A stretch of 64,000 bases of DNA from Gordionus sp. m RMFG-2023 (lineage: Eukaryota > Nematomorpha > Gordioida > Chordodea > Parachordodidae), in assembly GCF_954871325.1 (NCBI RefSeq), contig NC_088775.1, positions 34,015,561-34,079,560 of the forward strand, written 5' to 3'. The first letter of the stretch is position 1. Each line of letters begins with the position of its first letter. Positions 23,048-33,802 of this stretch are shown one piece after another. The notes below the pieces were generated by a model. That model was not told the DNA's origin. It saw nothing but the letters and a program-made list of their open reading frames with translations, and did no database searches. Both the position numbers and the translations under genes were made by a program.

Positions 23048-24792
23048 CATACGCGTACGCAGGAATTTGGTCTGGGGGGGGGATAATAAAATTTTTTAAG
23101 AAATATTATTGTTTTTTAAAAATATCAAGCATAAATTTATTAGGACTAATAACTATTTCTAATACACAATTTTAAATTAATGTGAATTATAAAAAAATTA
23201 TATGTAAAGAATCACTTAAATGACCCAAAATAGAAATTTGAATTTTTTGAGCTTTAAAATTTATATATAAAGCATAAAAAATTTAAATGTTAGAAATATA
23301 AATTAATACACAAAAAGCTTAGGGAATAATTGTATTTTGTATGTTATATATTTACAATGTAAAATCCAATCTTCGTTGGGATTATGCTAATTTTTCAATT
23401 ATCTCATCCTTGCTTGTTGTCAAATGCCTATGAATATTCAAAAGATCCAAACCTTTCAATCTACTTCAAAAGTTGTACTACTTGATATGTTTTCAGAGAC
23501 CTGCAGGCCCGGCCCTCGGGCCGGACCGTATGGCCGGGCCCAAATTTTTTTTAAAAAAATGCCCGGGCTGAACCTGAATTTAAAAAAAACATCTAGGCCG
23601 GGCCTGAAAATTTTTTTTAAAAAAATATCCGGGCCGGACTGTATATTTTAAAACAGCCTATATTTGAAATCGTTATTATTAGCTATAAAAATCAAAAATA
23701 AATATAATTTATTTTTAAAAAATCCGGGTAGGGCCTGAAAATTTTATTTTAAAAAAGGCCGGGCCGGGCCTGAAAATTGAGCTTTGCTGTAAAAATCTTT
23801 AAAAAAATCCGGGTCGTGCCCTACAAATGGTACCTCTGCAGGGCTCTGTTATTCTTCTTAAAAAAGAGAATGTTCTCTCATTAGTTTACTATTGGGAAGA
23901 GTTGCTAATATATATAAACCCTTTTAATACATTGGAAATATAATCTAAAATGTGTTTGAAATAATGCAGAGCATCCATAGCATTTTTTGGGACTGTATCA
24001 ATCATAGTTAATCTTATAAACATAGTTATTCAGCTAATAAGGCATCATAAGATACTTTAACATCTTCATGATAAAAATCCAACAAATTTTTTTTTTCTAT
24101 CACCATCTGAAAAAGGTTGGGAAGGCTTTTATGGAAATAATATTTGCAGATTGGTAAGTGCTGCATAATGAATTAAAAACCATTCATTTATTTGGTTTAT
24201 AAATGTATTTGTATCTATGATATACTCTTCTACTGATCCTATATTAATGTTTTAACTATGAGCTTGCCTTGCTGCAAGTCGAGTGAGACAAATATTAAAC
24301 ACGTATAGCTCTGCTTTTGACTTAACAATAACATATAAACCATAAAATTCTTCATAAACATTAGCCCTAATTTCATTGAATTCTAATAAAATGCTCTCCG
24401 CTATTCTCATCTTCTTAATCAAGTCATCATGTTTTTGAAAAGTAATGCATAAAATAGTTGTACATTCTAATGAGAAAAAAAATTTGGAATAAGCATTGAA
24501 TTTAATAATTTTCTTGCTTCTAAGAAAAAATTTCTTTCAGGCCATTGTGATATGTCAGTAATAGCAAATAATCGGCTCTTCTAACTCCCATATTTATATA
24601 TTCTTATCAATTTTTACAAATTAAAATTTTTATTTACAAACGAATTAAAAAATATGGAAATGTTTAAACTAAATCTGCACAACACTCTAAACAAAAATAT
24701 TTTTGAAAAATATATCCGGAATCTGCATTTTTTGGCTTTGAAGGGGGGGGGATTTGTCCCCCCTGCCCCCCCCCCCGCTGCGTACGCCAATG
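23048..24792 (-). mobile_element. hAT family A copy 3, inserted in LINE copy D
   Basis: The left end CATACGCGTACGCAGG and right end (inward) CATTGGCGTACGCAGC are variants of the family terminus. The 8-bp target duplication ATACGTAT is exact (23,040-23,047 and 24,793-24,800). It carries a GC-rich element at 23,494-23,848 in the same place as copy 1. Minus-strand transposase pieces at about 24,560-24,200 match copies 1 and 2. Confidence 0.93.
23494..23848. mobile_element. GC-rich element (GGCCCGG/T-A-tract family) inside hAT copy 3
   Basis: The ends are CAGAG(A/C)CCTGCAG inverted repeats. The interior alternates GGCCCGG-like words (GGCCGGGCC, GCCGGGCCTG) with runs of T and A around an A+T-rich middle with TTATTAGCTATAAAAATC. 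The flanking 8-mers TATGTTTT and TTATTCTT agree only at 4 of 8. It is shared in position with the element at 4,382-4,812. The long frame running through it is a by-product of the repeats. Confidence 0.8.
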
Positions 24793-25090
24793 ATACGTAT
24801 GCTTAATAAGTTAAGACCCTGGGTTTTGACCCGTGGCAATTATTTTTGCTAATATCTTCTAAATAACCATTGCAATGGGGTGGATACCACCACAGTGTTT
24901 GTGAGTAATCAGGTTTGCCTCCCCCCCCCCCAAAAAAAAATTTACGAATTTATGATGACATGTATTTTTTAAGAGTATATTTAGGAATTTAAAAGCATTT
25001 AAATTATTCTTTGAGATTAATGTAGATTTTATATGAAGTGTGGGCAAAAACCATTGCGTTTGAATGTGGAAAATTTGTTAAAAGAATTGA

Positions 25091-26330
25091 CAAATATCAT
25101 AATTCACAAATCATATTTTTTTATTCCATATTATCATATATTTGGCCTTTTCTCTAAAAAATTATAGAAATCTTAGAAGAATGAATACGGATAATCTATT
25201 CCTCTCATTTGACTATTCTGATTCATCCATCGTCAAATGAAGGTTAAATTTATTATTTATCCATAAGGAGAAAATTCTGATTCCCCGTCATTCTTGACGG
25301 GTTATCAGCTAGTAATCATATAATTTTTTTATTTTATAAATAATTTCATAATAATAAATTAATGAAAGGAACTAATATACAATTTAATTGTTGTAATATT
25401 TAAAAAAAATAGTTAAAATTTTACACTGTTATATTATTCGCAAAAAGAAAAAAATTTAAAACAGATTCAGTTTTTAGCCAATTTTAAAAAAGATTTGCTT
25501 ATTGATTTTTCCCTCAGATATCAGAAAGGTTTGGACTTCTATTGGTGAAATTTCGAGGCATTGGCAATAATATTTGGTTAAATTTGATTTGTCCCTTTTT
25601 AAAAATAGACTAAATGGAGTTGTTTAACATCACTACATTCACCCATAAACATTGCAAAAATTTTAAAAGAATATTTATTAACTTATGAAAAATAAAAAAA
25701 ATAAAATAAACTTAATCATTGGTGAAAGTTAGTTGATTTTTTTAAATATAAAATAATGATATATACAAAGATAGATGGTAATTTCTGATCGGTTTTAGTA
25801 ATATCGGACGGATCGGTGAATTGTTTTCCTTCTCGATTGGTTCAACAACTTAAAAAAAGTGATTCCAAATACAATATAGTTGTGCTTATTTCTAAGATGA
25901 AGGATAATAAAATTTTTTTTAATTAATATAACTTATCCGAGTTCTTATAACTTCACATCATTATATAAATAAACCAAAATTAAATATCACCGATCAGACC
26001 CTGCCAAAGTTCTGAAAAAGGGTAGTATGAGGAAAAGGGCAGCCCCTCAATATAAAATAAAACTTTCTACCACAATTCAAAAATTTTGACCTGGCATCCT
26101 TGTTCTTATTGATCCTTAAATGTAGCAATATCCAAGCATATAAAACAATCTTTATCGTCAAATAATATTAATAATGATATCCCAAAATGTAACAAACATA
26201 ATATTTCTAAAAAATTATTCAATTCAAAGTAATCGCTAAAATTAATTAACAATCTAAATATATCTAGCGCTCTAAAATAGTCAGTTCAAATGAAAGATTT
26301 GTGCTAGCAAATAAAATCCTTTCAATTAAA
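25091..26330. other. A+T-rich spacer with a TCTGATCGG inverted pair (25,780-26,002)
   Basis: Mostly featureless. TTTCTGATCGGTTTTAG near 25,785 and CACCGATCAGACCCTGCC near 25,990 could be the worn ends of a small element. No target duplication was seen. Confidence 0.35.
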
Positions 26331-27010
26331 ACATCCCTTACTTTGCAATAAAATTCTTCAAAAAATATTCAGCTGGAGGATTTGATGTTATACGCCTAAT
26401 CTATGATCAAGATTTATCAAACCAACTATCGAGCAAAACACTATTAACAATCTTGATAACTTTCTTATACAATATACTTAAAGAGAGACCACTCCAGATA
26501 TTAAGCTTGTTTTATTCGTAGCACAACTCATAGACCTTTATAAAAAGAATGGTAGAGTTTGCCCGATAGACAGAATTTATTTTTCGCAGAATAATAGCTA
26601 AGATAATAAGTAATCAAATAAAATCTAACCTTGGCACATTGTTACTCTAACCAACTAGATTTTTGGGCCAAAGAATGGATGAGCTGCAACAACTCACACC
26701 ACTCACATCATTTCAGAAATTTCTAAAGACAATCTCCACATTTTAATTTCAACAATGCTTTCAACAGGCTCCACAGACTTCAAACCTCCCTTTACCCAAA
26801 CTTATTCCGAATACAATTAATTCATCCTAAGTTGCTATTCGGCTCCTACAGCTCTAAAATTCAATAAAGATATTTTCAATCCTAGCAAGGTATATTGCAG
26901 GATGATCTCCTTTGCCGGCATTTGTTTAGGAATTCAAAAAATAATTTCTGATATAAATGAAAAATATGATCTGAGTCTCAACATTCGGTCCATTGACTAA
27001 TATTTTATTT
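26330..27010 (+). pseudogene. RLE-type LINE reverse transcriptase remnant (copy C)
   Basis: Plus-strand pieces in the right order: IKLVLFVAQLIDLYKKNGRV then CPI (from 26,497); RIIAKIISNQIKSNLGTLLL (about 26,590-26,650); motif A as NFNNAFNRLHRLQ (from 26,745, aspartate lost); PKLLFGSYSS; QGILQDDLL (26,886-26,912) in place of QGDPLG; and YDLSLNIRSID where the YLDD box should be. Several frame changes and stops are present. It is the same family as copies A, B and D by these shared patches, and it covers only fingers and palm. The thumb and endonuclease parts are absent downstream. Confidence 0.75.
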
Positions 27011-27683
27011 TTAAAAAATGTTTTAAATTAAACAAACTGCATGGGAAGACTCAATATTTCTAACATTATCCATTTTGCAAAATATATTTTAAATAAAAAG
27101 AATGTGTCCAAATGTTATTTAAAAATTATAGCAACTCATTACTAGCGTAGTAAACCTCTATATTGAGGATGGCAGCGTGTCAAAATAAAACCTTATTTCC
27201 ACTGTTAAGCTGAATCTTCAACCTTCTTTAGGGGGTGAGGGATAAGTTGGGCCTAGGCCTATCAGATAACAAGAATGAGTAGGTCATTCTATGGCAATAT
27301 CAAAACATAACTTTCGTGTGACCTCTTGAGATTTAGGTGAAATTTTATATATAAACTAAGATACTTGTAATTAAAGAAATGTTTTGGGAATATAAAGGTC
27401 AAAGTGTAAAAATGATCTATTTTTATGCTTACCAATTGTCATTCAATTAAAACATTCAGAATTATAAATAATGATTCTATTAACAAATAAAAAGTATACA
27501 TTCTATTTTTTTTAAAATGTTTTTATTTTTCATTTAACCCCAATCTAAAGTTTAGGATCCTTGTAAAAAATAATGAGTTTATCTGATTTTAATAAAATTT
27601 TAAACAAATTCACTGACCTATCAATATCTATATGAAAAATTTGAATGCCAAGATTATAGTTATTTTTATAATATTTCCTTTTT
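27011..27683. other. A+T-rich spacer
   Basis: No gene or element end recognised. Confidence 0.4.
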
Positions 27684-27791
27684 TAGCATTTAGAATATCA
27701 TAATAAGACCTAGCATTTAGAATATCATAATAAGACCTAGCATTTAGAATATCATAATAAGACCTAGCATTTAGAATATCATAATAAGACC
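27684..27791. repeat. 27-bp minisatellite, four identical tandem copies
   Basis: The unit TAGCATTTAGAATATCATAA plus TAAGACC occurs four times with no change. On the minus strand this yields the repeated peptide SYYDILNAR, which is a by-product of a unit length divisible by three, not evidence of a gene. Confidence 0.97.
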
Positions 27792-27829
27792 ATTTCCTAA
27801 CAGAACGCAAAGACACAATTAATAAAGTT

Positions 27830-28490
27830 ATCAAAGCTGTTTTAGGTAAAATTAAGAATTTAATTTTTTTTTAAAAGACTGGTAGCAAAAGATTTAATTT
27901 GCCAATATATAGTATGCACAAGAGTAAGACCAGCTGATTTTAGTAAATCAAGATTGAATGCTCTCTCCTATTAAATATTTCATCTATAAGTGGTAAACGC
28001 TCAAAAAAATAAGCGTAACTCCCGACCTCTATTTGTGCGCAACAGATATAATTAATAATAAATTGTTCGAGGCGAAAACCGCATAGGTAGCTAAATCTTT
28101 GATTGAGAACCGCTAAATCAAAAATTTAAATATTTTGCTAGGAAAATTATCTAAGATGACAAATCTTTTGTATTTTTATAACCTTCACATTCAATCGAAA
28201 TAAAGCTATAAACATGTTCAGATAACAACTGAGCTCAAAAAAATGCTAAAAAATAGAATAAGTCGAACAAGATCGATAAATTCAAATTGACCTCCATACT
28301 GTTAAATTATTTCGTCCTATGATCAAATTATAAATAGTTTAACCGAACGGTTTTCGATGAACAATGATGTATTCAGTGAAAAATGAGAATATTAATTTCC
28401 CCATATTTAAATAAATTTAATAATCGGGTTAAATGAAAATACCGACCAAACCCCCATAAGAATGAGGCCGTTAGGAAAACATTGCCTACA
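27830..28490 (+). pseudogene. hAT-like transposase remnant, dispersed repeat copy a
   Basis: Much of this stretch is similar to 36,600-37,300. Near 28,330 the plus strand reads DQIINSLTERFSMNND, and the other copy reads IDQIINSLT then RFPVNNELI. The 'D.II.SLTERF..NN' pattern belongs to the C-terminal half of DUF4371-type hAT transposases. The end near 28,450-28,490 (CCCCCATAAGAATGAGGCC) resembles 38,850-38,880. Confidence 0.5.
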
Positions 28491-28602
28491 AGGAATATTA
28501 TAGTATACATGTTTATGCTATATATACAGTAAATATATTTAAAAAATAATACTTGAAGATTAACAAATTATATTAATATTTCAAAGTGAACTTAAAACGT
28601 AT
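28491..28602. other. Short A+T-rich spacer
   Basis: Nothing recognised. Confidence 0.4.
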
Positions 28603-30038
28603 CAGGTCAATTCGGCGAAATTTTTAACAGGAAACACATTTAAAAGTTACTTTTATCGCGAATGTCGTTTATCGCATATAGAGCTAAAATAATATCTAGA
28701 AACAAATTCAGTAAATTTATTTCAGCGAAAAATTTACAGCGAGAAAATATCATAAATCCATTATCGCAAATCAATTTTCGTGAAACCTAAATCGCGAACA
28801 CTTTGAAGAGAATACACTTTAAGGAAACTTTTATCGATAATTCTTTGCAGCTAAACATTTTTGTGAACCCCTTATAGCAAGTTTTCTATTGCAACTGTAT
28901 CTGCGCTAATCAATGAATAGAATTTTTAAAAAAGAAACAAGATATTCAATAAATTTACCCATGTAAGTTCTTAAATCACAAGCGTGAAATGTTTGAGCAT
29001 TTTGTTAATTATACTGAGTAAGACTTGACTTAAATGCTAACTTTTCTGATGTGATGAAAAAAAACTTAGCAATTTTTTCATGGTCTCTCTCATTCATAAT
29101 CGTAAGTATAGAGGGAGTGTTTTGAGTTCTATTTTTTACTCCAATAAATTTATTCCCTCCCCCCTCCCTCTAACATAAATTTAAAATTTTTTAAGAGTGT
29201 TTTATGCCATAAAATCATTTTATCGAATATTCTGAAATGCATAGTTATTTATCTACTCAGGATTCAAAATAATGAAAGCTATACATTTTATAAAGTTTTT
29301 TTTAAAAAGGTCAGACGATTTCTAAATAAAAGTTTGAATTATCTTAGAACTTTATTGGATTTTCCAAGTTAATTTTTTTTTAGTATTTTAAATTTTTTTT
29401 AATGATTTTTCTTAATTTTTTTTTTTTTTTTTTTAAATTTTAATAATTCTTTATTTTTTCCTTTCGTGTAAAATAATACTAGCGTTAAAATACTAAATTA
29501 AAATAATATAAAATAAAATAAAATAAATAAAATATTATATAAAAACCGAGGTGGGACTACAAGTTCCCAAAAAACATGTGTAATTATATTTTAAAATTAT
29601 GATTTGGAGGTTTTGTTTTAAGAAATAAGATTCTTTAGGTTCTGATGTAATAAATCTCATTTTTTTAAAAAATCTCTCATTCATTTCTCTAGTAAATTCT
29701 TGTTCCCTTTTCTGAACCTCGGGAACTTAAATTTATTATAAAAGGCAAATCTTTTTATAATTAATAATTCTCAATTATTCGAATAATGTAAACCTAAGAT
29801 GTAAATTATATGTAACCTCTAATATAATATATTTCAAAAAAGGTTCATGGAGTGTCAATCACATTTTTTGCATGCCATCCAAGTGTAAATTGTTTACATA
29901 ATATTGGTATAACTTTCTGATATAATAAGTTTGTAAATTTTTGTCTCTCTCTCTCCTTTTGGCTTCTTTCCATATCAATTTATAAAAATAATTTCAAGAT
30001 TATATGATCAAAATATTCCATTGGATAAGATAAATCTG

Positions 30039-30304
30039 TAATTGCTATTGAAAGAAAGAATTAGAGATATTATAGAAATAAATCAGTTGTCATGTGATTC
30101 AAGCTCAGTGGTAGTCCGATATTATAACTGTTTTTTATTAAAATTATTTATTATACAACCTCCTAAATTTGTAATTGCTTCTGGAAGAAAGAATTAGAGT
30201 CATTATGGAAATAAATCAGTTGTCATGTAAGCTTCGTGGCTGTCCGATATCATATATTATACAACTTTCAACTTCATACCATCCTCCTTACTTTGAATCT
30301 CATA
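30039..30304. repeat. Diverged tandem duplication, period about 133 bp
   Basis: Two adjacent copies share TAATTGCT, GAAAGAATTAGAG, AAATAAATCAGTTGTCATGT and TTATACAAC in the same order, starting at 30,039 and 30,172. They have drifted, so the duplication is not recent. Confidence 0.8.
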
Positions 30305-30897
30305 ATTAAATGGCTCAAAGTAAATTAATGCAGTTTGATAATTTTTATTCTCCAATAGTGGCTAAATACATGTCTCATATAAATAATTATAAGATTTATA
30401 CTTTAAAAATAATTAGACAATATTGTACGAAATTTTTATTTGTTTGATCCAATATATAAGCATGATTAAATTATTCAAAAAACAAAATCTGATAAAAACC
30501 AGTCTAAGACGTTAGTGTTTTATATAGATTATAGTGATTTTGTTTAGTGATGCAAAACTGATTGATGAATTAATAAATAATGAGTACTAATCAGGTGGCA
30601 AAACCTAGATATCACTTTTACCAGTGGGGATCAAGATAATGAATCCAATAACTAATATAAGCCTAGGTTTTTAGTGCATGATTCTTATAAATAAGACTTT
30701 GAGGAAAAGCATAAGAAGGGTAGCAGCAAAAATTATATTCATATAGTAAAATTTCTAAACCAATTCTAAGCTTGAAAATTATTATATAAATTTATTAAGG
30801 TAAAAAAAATTAAAAGCCCAATCATTTGAATCGATCTTTCAACATATTTTTTTTAAATAATATTTATAAAAACAAATATTTTAAATAACGCTATTAG

Positions 30898-32117
30898 CAG
30901 GGTTGGGAAGTATATCGGATATTTGTATCTAATATCGAAAGATCTTGTATCAAAAATACAAATTATTTAAATCTGAATCTTACTTTAAAAAAAATATTTT
31001 AGTTAATTTAGATAGTATTAACATCTAAACTGATATTATAAATTTAATGAAAAATTAAATCTGAGTTGAAATTTTAAGATAGTATCATCATATGTAACGT
31101 ATAGTCATAAAGAAATTTGCTAAACAACTACCATATTTTACTAAATCGCCATATATCCATCAATACTACAAAAATCATGAATCAAGTTATCGAAGATACA
31201 ATTATAGAATCGGAATGGGAAAATAATGATACACAAGGAGAATACAATATCAAATATAAATCAAGCATGTTAAACGTAAGATATTGAAGTCATTCAACAT
31301 GAACATATCAATATTAAAATTACTGCAGAGTATCAAGAATGCCACAAGCTTATAAGTGGCTCTACAGACTCATCATCTAGGATTACGTCAAGCATCTATA
31401 AGTATATCATATAATTTTATTAAAAATCACAATAAATAATCATATTCATTCCATATTCAATATCATAATATTTCATTTGCTAAATTTAGAAATTTTTTAA
31501 AATAATTTATATTATTTGATTTATAAAAAAATTAAAATGATATATAAAAATCAATCTAAAATATTTTATTTTTTGTTTCGTTGATAGAGAAGTCATCTAA
31601 AATCATATAAAAATTACATGAATCATCATGAAGTTACACAAACAGAAAAAAACAAAAAGAAATTGTGAAAACCAAAAACATTTACTTAAAAACCCGTTCT
31701 TAAATAATAAAAAGAAAACAATATCAGGAAAAATTTAATAATCTATTAACTTCGTTTGTTGTTAAAGGAATGCACCATTATCTATGTATAGTCAAATAAA
31801 AAGAATTTGTAAAAATGATGGAAGGTAAATTTAATTTTATAATTTTCTCTTATCCTTATCTTCTACTTGTCAATTTATTTAGAACTATTATCTTGTAATA
31901 ATTACCATTACCAAGATTGTTGCAAAGAAAAATTGATGAATACTTTATATGTGAAACTGCTCAGTTATAGAAAGCTCAGGCATATATCTGCACTACTGCA
32001 GATTTACTACCATTTAAAGTTTTTAAAAAGTATCTTGGACCTTAGAAACTTTAAAAAAAAGATACAAGTATCTTGTACCTGATATCTTATTAAAATTTTT
32101 GCTAAGTATCTAGTATG
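30898..32117. mobile_element. hAT-like element with CAGGGTTGGGAAGTAT end
   Basis: The left end CAGGGTTGGGAAGTATATC is of hAT type, with TTGTATC words inside it. The right side has the same GATACAAGTATC-type words, and its end, read inward, is CATACTAGATACTTAGC. The flanking 8-mers GCTATTAG and ACTATTAG match at 7 of 8. The interior is A+T-rich with short frames only (one begins MNQVIEDTIIESEWENN near 31,170), perhaps worn coding exons. Confidence 0.6.
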
Positions 32118-32309
32118 ACTATTAGCAATTATTGGACAGTATTGCTTTCGCAGTTCAAGCTATTGTCTTCGCAATTTGGTAGCCCCATAATGATATCGCT
32201 ATAAAATTTTCGCTTAAAAAAAATTCGCAATACAGTTTTCGTTAAATATTTTCGCGATAAAAATTTCTCCATAAAACATTCACCATAAAAGTTTCGCTGA
32301 ATTGACATG

Positions 32310-32642
32310 GAACCAAAATAGTGGGATTTTAGCAATTAGGTATATTTAGAGAGGAAGAAATTTGTCGAAATTTACTAATAAAATTTTAAAATGTAATATC
32401 GCACTCAATTAAATGTGCTTAAATTAAATTAAATAGATCACAAATCGTATGTGATATTTGTATAAGATCATATGTTTTAATTTGACCAGTTATAATTAAG
32501 TTAATTTAAGGTAGAATTGTTATATAAAATAAATTTTTCATTTTGAAATTTACAAGGTTTTTTATACGAATAATATGATTAAATGTTTTTTATAGATTCA
32601 ACTTTTTGAATAATTATATATTTTTTTAAAAAAATAAGAAAT
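32310..32642. other. A+T-rich spacer
   Basis: Nothing recognised. Confidence 0.4.
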
Positions 32643-33197
32643 TAGTAATAAAGATGGGGAAAAAAATTGATTAAGACTAAGTAACACATAGAAAACCTAA
32701 AAGTATAGTAAAATAGATAGATCCAAGAAGCAAGTAAAATATGCATACCTAAATATGAGGAAAAAAGAGGTCTTCGAATCGAATGGGTGTCAAACCCTAT
32801 ACATTCGCTTCCATACCGGGTTAAAGGTGCACGGGTAAAGGGACAGGATCTGTAAAGCTTTACTTGATGCAGGTCTTCTCTTTGTTCTAAAATTCGGTCT
32901 TCTGGTAGAGTTGTTAGCCCCCAGAGACCATTAAAACCGGTTCCAGTTGATAAAGATGAGGTATTTTGTCCTTTTAATCCGGCCCAGTTTCGCGGTTGGC
33001 AATTAGGACCCGGGATGTTCTTAGCGTGGGACGCCGTTAAGTGGAAGAGTTTGGAGGAAGGAGAGCAGTTTTTGCGGATTCTTTGGTTAAATTTGTCTAT
33101 GGGGTCTTGGTAAGCCTGTGGAGTTAACAGGTGGGAAGGAATAAATGAAGGGATGATGGGGTCAAAATGTTTAGATATTATAATGTAATTATATATC
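32643..33197 (-). CDS. Candidate host-gene exon, unknown protein
   Basis: The minus strand is free of stops for about 185 codons. The middle 130 or so (33,165-32,735) are much richer in G+C than anything around them and rich in P, N, R, C and W: ...PSHLLTPQAYQDPIDKF..., NIPGPNCQPRNWAGLKGQ, LSTGTGFNGLWGLTTLPEDR, RSCPFTRAPLTRYGSECIGF. A good splice donor (TTTAG|GTATGCAT) lies near 32,738, where the G+C bias also stops. Possible acceptors (TTAG) lie near 33,195. No start methionine lies in the G+C-rich part, which fits an internal exon. I do not recognise the family and see no transposon motif. Frame, composition and splice site together make it the best host-exon candidate here. Confidence 0.5.
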
Positions 33198-33742
33198 TAA
33201 TTATATAAGCCAATAGTTTAAAAAAAATTCTTTTCTATAGAGTATATGCGTCCAAAGTCAAAAAATGTGGCTCTCGCAATTTATACATTATGCGTCCAAA
33301 TTCGATTTCGTAAATTTCACTAATAAATTTAATTTATTTTAAAATAAAATTTTGACTTTGGATATTTATATATTTCGAAATTCTTTTATTGACTGAATAA
33401 GATTAATTGTTAAATTTATTAACTATTTAGTGTACATTTCTTATAAAAACAAATAGGTTTATCACAATTAGTGTTGTTAAAAGCTCGATTTGAGTTGATT
33501 TTTTAAAACGGCTAACTTAATATAAAAATAAGAAAAAGATTGTCCAAGCCTCGAAATTTCGCTAATAGAGAGCGTTAGCCTTTTTTAAAAATCGTCTAGA
33601 GCCGTTTAACAACATAAATAAAATGAAATAAGGGAAGAAATGTCATTTTCCAGAAAAAAACTCATATTTTAAAAAATATATTTTCTATGTATTTAAATTT
33701 TTCGCAAAATACAAATAAAATCTTTGATTTATCTTATTATAG

Positions 33743-33802
33743 GTTAGGGCTTACAGAATCGATTAAACAACTCAGAGTAGCTAGAGCTTTATCCAGCACG
33801 AG
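33743..33802 (+). CDS. Possible 60-bp internal exon
   Basis: It is bounded by a good acceptor (TTATCTTATTATAG) and a strong donor (CACGAG|GTAAGC). In one frame it reads LGLTESIKQLRVARALSST without a stop. It lies on the opposite strand to the exon candidate at 32,643-33,197, so the two cannot belong to one transcript. No neighbouring exon was found, and chance is a real alternative. Confidence 0.2.

Larger units (their letters stand above)
20290..25090 (-). pseudogene. RLE-type LINE reverse transcriptase remnant (copy D), split by two hAT elements
   Basis: Three minus-strand pieces line up in the order expected for one reverse transcriptase. 25,050-24,801: LGGGEANLITHKHCGGIHPIA (the 'LIAL.KK.GGIRPIAVG' motif of this family) and KIIAT. 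23,047-22,745: GVGVKGEAK, motif A as IIKVDFNNAFN (about 22,921-22,957), and a QGDPLG-like patch KDPAGSTRPHLFCIHYLI. 20,421-20,290: FWYLDDGTI with the catalytic YLDD (20,366-20,380). The last two pieces join across the duplicated hAT target, the first two across the other. Stops such as EAK*LH show it is dead. The thumb and endonuclease parts are not seen beyond 20,290. Reading it as one element is inference, but the order and the junctions support it strongly. Confidence 0.88.
28603..32309. mobile_element. Possible TIR element with TTCGC-rich ends and nested insertion
   Basis: The left end CAGGTCAATTCGGCGAAA and the right end, read inward, CATGTCAATTCAGCGAAAC are good inverted repeats. Both are followed by several TTATCGCGAA/TTCGCTATA-type words (28,620-28,900 and 32,150-32,300). 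The flanks (AAACGTAT and GAACCAAA) do not match, so either the target duplication is gone or these are two separate fragments facing each other. No transposase was recognised inside; the interior includes the nested element at 30,898-32,117. Confidence 0.4.

Noticed and set aside
23424-23651. 75-codon frame over the GC-rich element in hAT copy 3
   Set aside because: Same repeat-driven composition, and it crosses the element boundary.
27684-27791. CRISPR-like array
   Set aside because: Units are contiguous without spacers, in a eukaryotic context.
27628-27834. Minus-strand frame with repeated SYYDILNAR peptide
   Set aside because: By-product of a 27-bp tandem repeat whose length is a multiple of three.
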